From: Mangifera indica
Lineage: Eukaryota; Streptophyta; Magnoliopsida; Sapindales; Anacardiaceae
Direction: 5' to 3'
Length of the DNA: 64,000 nt
Assembly: GCF_011075055.1 (NCBI RefSeq)
Contig: NC_058149.1
Coordinates: 8,562,449 to 8,626,448, forward strand
Shown here in pieces: positions 59,089-64,000 of this stretch (position 1 is the stretch's first letter; every line of letters starts with the position of its first letter). A model generated the notes under the pieces. It did not search any database and had not been told where the DNA came from. It saw only the letters and a program-made list of their open reading frames with translations. Made by a program: the position numbers and the translations under genes.

Positions 59089-60659
59089 TGTAGCAACCTC
59101 AGGTATGTTTAGAAGTAAGTTGGTCTTATGGCACAATCCAGATTTTTCGGGAGGTTTTGACCGCATTGAATTTTCAATGTCAACGCAAAAGTCAAACTTG
59201 TGGGATGCCCATCCGTATGAGTTGGCAATTTTAAATCATGCTTATGTGATTTTCATGATGCGCGTCTTGGGAGACATTCGTCCCACTTGAGGGAACAACC
59301 ATATCAGATGTGTTTTCTAGTAGTTATAAACTCCTTCTTGCGTTTTGTATGGGGTTACACGTTATTAACCTTATTCCATAAATCGCAGAGCATTAGGGTG
59401 CCGTTGGATTCTTGCCACGCAAAGACTTAAGTATCGTTAGAGGAGAGATAAACACACTTCCTTACCCTTCAAACAATTTTATTGTTTTGTTTTGGTGAAA
59501 GTTTATAAATGCGTGTGTGTGTGTGTATCAAAGTGTTGTTGTTGTAGTTGTTGAATTGAATGGAATGAAAAGATAAAATATTGATGACAATACAATAAGT
59601 GTAGGATGTGAATTCATTATTGTTACGATTGTGCATGTTTTTATTGTTTATTGGGGAGTAAGGGTAGGTGAGATGTACGTCAAATGTCAGGGAAGTATGG
59701 GAATGAATTCAAACTTCCTGGGTTGTCAAACCCTCGCTAAAAACAATGAAGTTTTGAAAGCTTCAAAGCGAGGGACTCCTATCCATCTCATTAGATGGAC
59801 AATTGTCTCATCACAAGGTAGGAGACAATGAGGTCATATGATAAAAGATAAAATGGTGATTTAACTAGACATCATTAGAAGAGTGGACAACTATCCTTAC
59901 TTACTTGGGATGACCATCCCTCACAGAGGCAAGGACGACCGTCCTCAAAGTAGGAATGATCATCTTGCAAGGTAATAGAAAAGAGGCATGTCATACCCAT
60001 GGTTAGGGAAAATATGTTTTGCCCTCCATACAATGTTTAAGTGTTGTAAAAGACGCTTGGGATGTCCATTTCAACCAGGTTCAGATAAGAGGTATCTTGG
60101 ATGTCCGTCATGATAGTATATGAATTATAAGAGGCATCTAAAACATCTATCTCATTGATACACAGGTTATAAAAGGTGTACGGGACATCCACCCTAGTTC
60201 TTGCAAGGTATAAAAGGTGTTTAGGACATCCACTTAATATGCATTTGGGTGCTAAATGATATAGATAAATAGAGAGTCGAGTTGTCTAAGGATATTCCAA
60301 AAATACTCAGTGATTGTGTATGCCTACTAAGGGAATAATCGCTCATATGATTTGCTTTGCCTTGTAGGTAGACATAAGGGTGGGGCAAACGGAAAGGCTA
60401 CTAGATTAGCTCAGTGATGGCGCTACCATCATCAGTGACCCTTTTTATTTTAGTCCTTGATATTAAACTGTTTTGGGACCATTATTCATAATTGAGTTTT
60501 CTATAAACTATGCATTTCACATTTTATTTAATAAAGTTATTGGGGTATTTTATGAATTTTAACTTGTTATGCATTTATATGAGAATGGTTTTCATTATAC
60601 GTGACACGTCATCCCAGCAAATTACTCTTAGAAGTATGATTTGGAGATAAGGTGTTACA
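59089..60659 (+). mobile_element. Gypsy-type solo LTR (about 1571 bp)
   Basis: It starts TGTAGCAACCTCAGGTATGT and ends GATAAGGTGTTACA, the TGTARCAAC/GTGTTACA ends of chromovirus LTRs. Near the right it has AATACTCAGTGATTGTGTAT and TTGTAGGTAGACATAAGG blocks, placed as in the other LTRs. Flanks GTAAG and ATAAA match at only 3 of 5 bases, so any duplication has decayed. No second LTR or internal region is present. A degenerate GAGGCAAGGACGACCGTCCT inverted word occurs at about 59928. Confidence 0.75.
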
Positions 60660-62236
60660 ATAAACTATAAAATGATTCCATAAACATTTTTAAACCAAAG
60701 ATTTACTTATTTAGACCTTGATTTATGACTTTATTGTTTGCACCAACCAAAAGAAAATTGTTTGAAAAATATTAAAAAGAAAACATAGTTTCATTTACAA
60801 TTTGGAAAAATATCAATTTTGCTTTATTGTTCGTAGTTTTTTTAATATCTGCTTTGAATTCTAAAATTATAAGTTTGGTTTAATTGGATTATTTGTTTGG
60901 TTATGCATACTTTTGAATTCTGGTCAAGTCATTAGAGAACAAGTAACATATAATTCTAAAATTTTGGTTGGATCACTTGAAGTGTAGGTGACATATAAAT
61001 ATGAAATTTTGGTACCGAGAGTACAAGTGACATTATATGACATGAGTTTTAAAATATATATTTTTTACTTGAAATTTGTTTGATGAAAATTTAAGAAATT
61101 GTTTTGTATTTATATATTGTTTAATATGATTAAATATCTCTCTTTGTTTGATTTTCTTTACTAATATCTAAACTAAATGTTTTTACATGCATATATCACA
61201 TTTAGTTCATGCTTATTGAGTTGATGGCTTATCTCTTTATCCTTAACTTTTTGTATATTAGAAGTTGACATAGGAAATGAATGATTGTTTAGCATTAGAG
61301 AATAAAGAGAAAAACAAGTCAATTGGGGAGATTGAAAAAGAAAGGTATTTATTGGATTTTGTATTTTTCTTTTGAGTACAATTAATTATCACTTTGTAGT
61401 GAGGTTGGAAACCTTGTAATCACAACTTTATTTATACACTTTTTGGATGATGGTTTTGGGGCGTTATAGCTTGAGAGAGTTTGAATTGTAGAATTTTGGT
61501 TTATGTCTAATGTACCTTCATTCATGTCTAATGAATGATCGTTCGTGCTATCTTTTCAGATATTGATAAATGACAAACAATGCTTACTCATTCATCTAAC
61601 CAAGTTCAGAAAGATTACAAGCCATGAACAGACATCCGTTATCGTGCAAATGATAGTTCATGGCATGTAAAAACAATATTCTAGGCGTGAAGCTTCTATT
61701 CACAATTGGTGAATAGTTGTCCATGATGTCTGGAAACCTGAAAATACATTGTTCTATCATATCAATCACAACATACATATAATTCCACATATAACCTATA
61801 AAATAGACACTTATTTGACATCAAAGCATGCTAAAATATACCAGAAATATCCACAATATCATCAAGAATACTCTAAAAACTCAAATAATCTCTCAAACTC
61901 CAACTTATGTTCATAACCATTTGACTAATTATTCTATAAAATCCACACTCATCATATTATCATTCTAGCAATTTAATACATGCCATAAGATTGCATTAAC
62001 ATGGACATTTTCGGTTAACAATACAAATCATTAAATAACCCTAGGTCATGTTTTTAATTATACCATATTCATCCAATTCCTACCTAACATACAAGCACAT
62101 ACTGATATCAAAACATCATCAAAGGCAACACAAAAGTCTATTGAAACATACCTAGATCACTCGAAAGTCGTTGAGTAGGGAATCACAACAAACACACATA
62201 CACACACATACATATATAGACACATAAAAAAAAAAA
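60660..62236. other. Intergenic region, possibly decayed LTR sequence
   Basis: No gene is found. AATTTTGGTTGGATCACTTG-type words around 60905-61040 form two loose repeats (AACATATAATTCTAAAATTT and GACATATAAATATGAAATTT). The segment ends in CACACATACACACACATACA low-complexity sequence. Confidence 0.4.
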
Positions 62237-62389
62237 TAAAACTATGTGCATAACCCATGCACATAACTTTGTGCACAAACAATGATATGTCATCATGTGA
62301 TTAGATATTATTTTATCTCTAATTTAAAACTATCCAATTACATAAGGATATATTATTGTTTGTACATAAAGTTGTGTACATAGTTTTAC
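62237..62389. mobile_element. Small MITE (about 153 bp)
   Basis: The left end AAAACTATGTGCATA with ACTTTGTGCACAAACAATGA faces the right end TGTACATAAAGTTGTGTACA with TAGTTTTA. The arms pair over about 45 bp, with CAAACAATGATATGTC opposite GATATATTATTGTTTG. The centre is AT-rich (TTATTTTATCTCTAATTTAA). There is no coding capacity. I cannot assign a superfamily because the target site lies in simple sequence. Confidence 0.7.
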
Positions 62390-62391
62390 TC

Positions 62392-62440
62392 ATATATGTG
62401 TGTGTATGTGTGTGTCTATATATATATATATATATGTCTA

Positions 62441-62519
<79 letters not shown>

Positions 62520-62578
62520 GTCTATATATGTATATATATATATGTCTATATATGTATATGTATATATATATATGTCTA

Positions 62579-62623
<45 letters not shown>

Positions 62624-62686
62624 GTCTATATATGTATATATATATATGTATATATGTATATATGTATATGTATATATGTATATGTA

Positions 62687-62717
<31 letters not shown>

Positions 62718-62718
62718 G
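62392..62718. repeat. Compound TA/TATG microsatellite
   Basis: About 325 bp of (TA)n, TATATG and TCTATATATG units. It opens long Tyr/Ile-rich frames on the plus strand, which are artefacts of the repeat. Confidence 0.95.
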
Positions 62719-63414
62719 AACCGTCATGTAAGGAAACAAAAACCACTTACAAATTTTTATACTGAATGAAACACAAATTCAAGTAATCATCGTAATACAC
62801 TTAAACACAAACAGGAAGATCAAGGTCAATTCCTACTTACATTTTTGTTGAATCGACAAACACCTTAGGTTGGTGAGCAGATTACCTCTCTCTCTAATTT
62901 TTGCTGTAAAAACCACACCAAAAGCCACTACCTAAAGCTGAAAATTGCAGAGTGAGATCCTTGTTCCCTTATAGACATAAAAATGTTAAACATAGTGGCA
63001 AAGCGTTATAGAAAGACCACTAGCATGTGACAAACAAGCTTACGAATGCACCCAATTATCCTATGCTTAGGTTTGTGTTAAGTTATATGCAAGAAAACCT
63101 ATCTTGAATCAAATTAAGATATAGTGTCAACTATTTAGAAACCATATCCTTGTAAACCTCAAATACTAGGGTTTGAATGGAAGCTAAAAATATTCTCGAA
63201 GTGTTTTCTCTTTTGGCATAATTGTGAAACATTTGAGGTAAAGGACATAAAGCTTAAGGGGTGTCATGGTTGCCTTGAATTTAGTATTTGACTTAAGTGG
63301 GGCTTCTAAGATAGTAGTTATTGATGTGTAGAGGAATGATTATATTTCAAATTGAAAGATCACATACATCGTTATTCGTTAGAGAATATGTTCTACAAAT
63401 ACTAAGGTTACCAT
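62719..63414. other. Intergenic region
   Basis: No gene is found. CAATTCCTACTTACATTTTTG near 62830 recalls the gypsy LTRs at 4.57 and 7.8 kb in minus orientation; boundaries are not visible. Confidence 0.4.
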
Positions 63415-64000
63415 TAGACATGACAAATGAGTCAGGCCGACTTGCGACTTGACCCAAAGTGCAAAAACAATGGTCTGGCCTAGAAAGACAACCCACTATT
63501 GTAGTGGGTCGTACCAGGCCCATGGGCCTATAGGGTCAGGCCTTGGGTTTGGGCATTAAATTTGTGAGCTGACCTAACCCTGTCCAAACATTGTTCACTG
63601 AACTAAAAAAATAAAAAATTTAAATTTATTTAAATTTCTGGTATAACCCAGAACTACTTTTGCCATGAGTCATAATGGCTACTAATAGTAGTCATTCGCC
63701 TGTTAGTACTTATTGGGAAAAAGCTATTTCTTTTTCATTTTGAATTTCTTATATAAACCCCCTTCCCTTTTCCAAATTTCATATACACTCACACTCACAT
63801 TCTCAATCTCTTAATGTTTCATTATTCTCAATCTCATATTTTCTTATCAACTTTTATTTTAAAACTCTCTAAATTTGCAAAAGATAATTTTTTGTATTTA
63901 TAATTTCATTTTTATTTCAATTTTGTCAATCAATTATAATTTTTTGTTATAATTTAATTTATCAAAAATATTTTACAAATGAATCCAAGGTGAAATGATA
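63415..64000 (+). mobile_element. hAT-like transposon 5' end, continuing beyond the window
   Basis: It starts TAGACATGACAAATGAGTCA. It then has GGCCCATGGGCC-type words, an A/T tract, TTATATAAACCCCCTTCCC, a long pyrimidine-rich leader and TTTCATTTTTATTTCAATTT, as in the copy at 30.9 kb. An ATG near 63980 could begin a coding region, but the window ends there. Confidence 0.5.

Noticed and set aside
62356..62769. Overlapping Tyr/Ile/Met-rich open frames of 107-137 codons
   Set aside because: They are direct translations of the TA/TATG microsatellite; every plus frame is open for that reason.

Overview
The window is nuclear DNA from a seed plant, most likely a woody eudicot. The evidence is AT-rich intergenic sequence, intron-containing genes with plant-type splice sites, a hybrid proline-rich cell-wall gene, and layers of plant Ty3/gypsy, Ty1/copia, Mutator-like and hAT-like elements. 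I cannot name the species. There are no prokaryotic or organellar features, no rRNA, no convincing tRNA and no CRISPR array.

Only three genes look intact. (1) A 15-coding-exon clathrin assembly protein (ANTH/AP180 family, 548 aa) lies on + at 16760-21442 and has a 5'UTR intron. (2) A three-exon BSD-domain protein (378 aa) lies on + at 34751-37542; its second intron appears to use a GC donor. (3) A single-exon secreted hybrid proline-rich protein with an eight-cysteine domain (189 aa) lies on - at 56324-56893, with a TATA box and a palindromic G-box upstream. A broken leucine-rich-repeat fragment lies near 57.8 kb. The three intact genes act in endocytosis, probably in the nucleus or cytoplasm, and in the cell wall, and nothing suggests they work together.

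The rest is mostly transposon strata. From 1.15 to 8.3 kb, a gypsy LTR is interrupted by two solo LTRs of the same family with target-site duplications, and one of these carries a Mutator-like foldback element. At 8.3-9.2 kb is an RNase H/integrase remnant. At 9.9-10.5 kb is a tandem pair of a TGTAAC-ended repeat, followed by hAT-like and gypsy LTR pieces. From 12.8 to 15.2 kb the DNA is very AT-rich and I recognise nothing in it. Foldback elements flank the clathrin gene on both sides. At 27-30.3 kb is a decayed copia element, then a hAT-like element, a miRNA-like hairpin, a foldback, and a five-copy repeat array with long C tracts that ends about 100 bp from the BSD gene's TATA box. A nearly complete but dead 11-kb copia element occupies 40.18-51.19 kb on -, with both LTRs, primer binding site and polypurine tract; a 2.27-kb gypsy solo LTR and a foldback are nested in it. 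The right end holds a tandem duplication, a TRIM-like element, another gypsy solo LTR, a MITE beside a long TA/TATG microsatellite, and a hAT-like end running out of the window.

The most distinctive structures are the foldback family (seven copies, three with perfect 9-bp target duplications), the same-family solo-LTR nest, a 90-bp templated insertion at 24.1 kb whose likely source is about 590 bp away, the C-tract array at the BSD promoter, and the hairpin at 32 kb. I found no clearly new multi-gene system.
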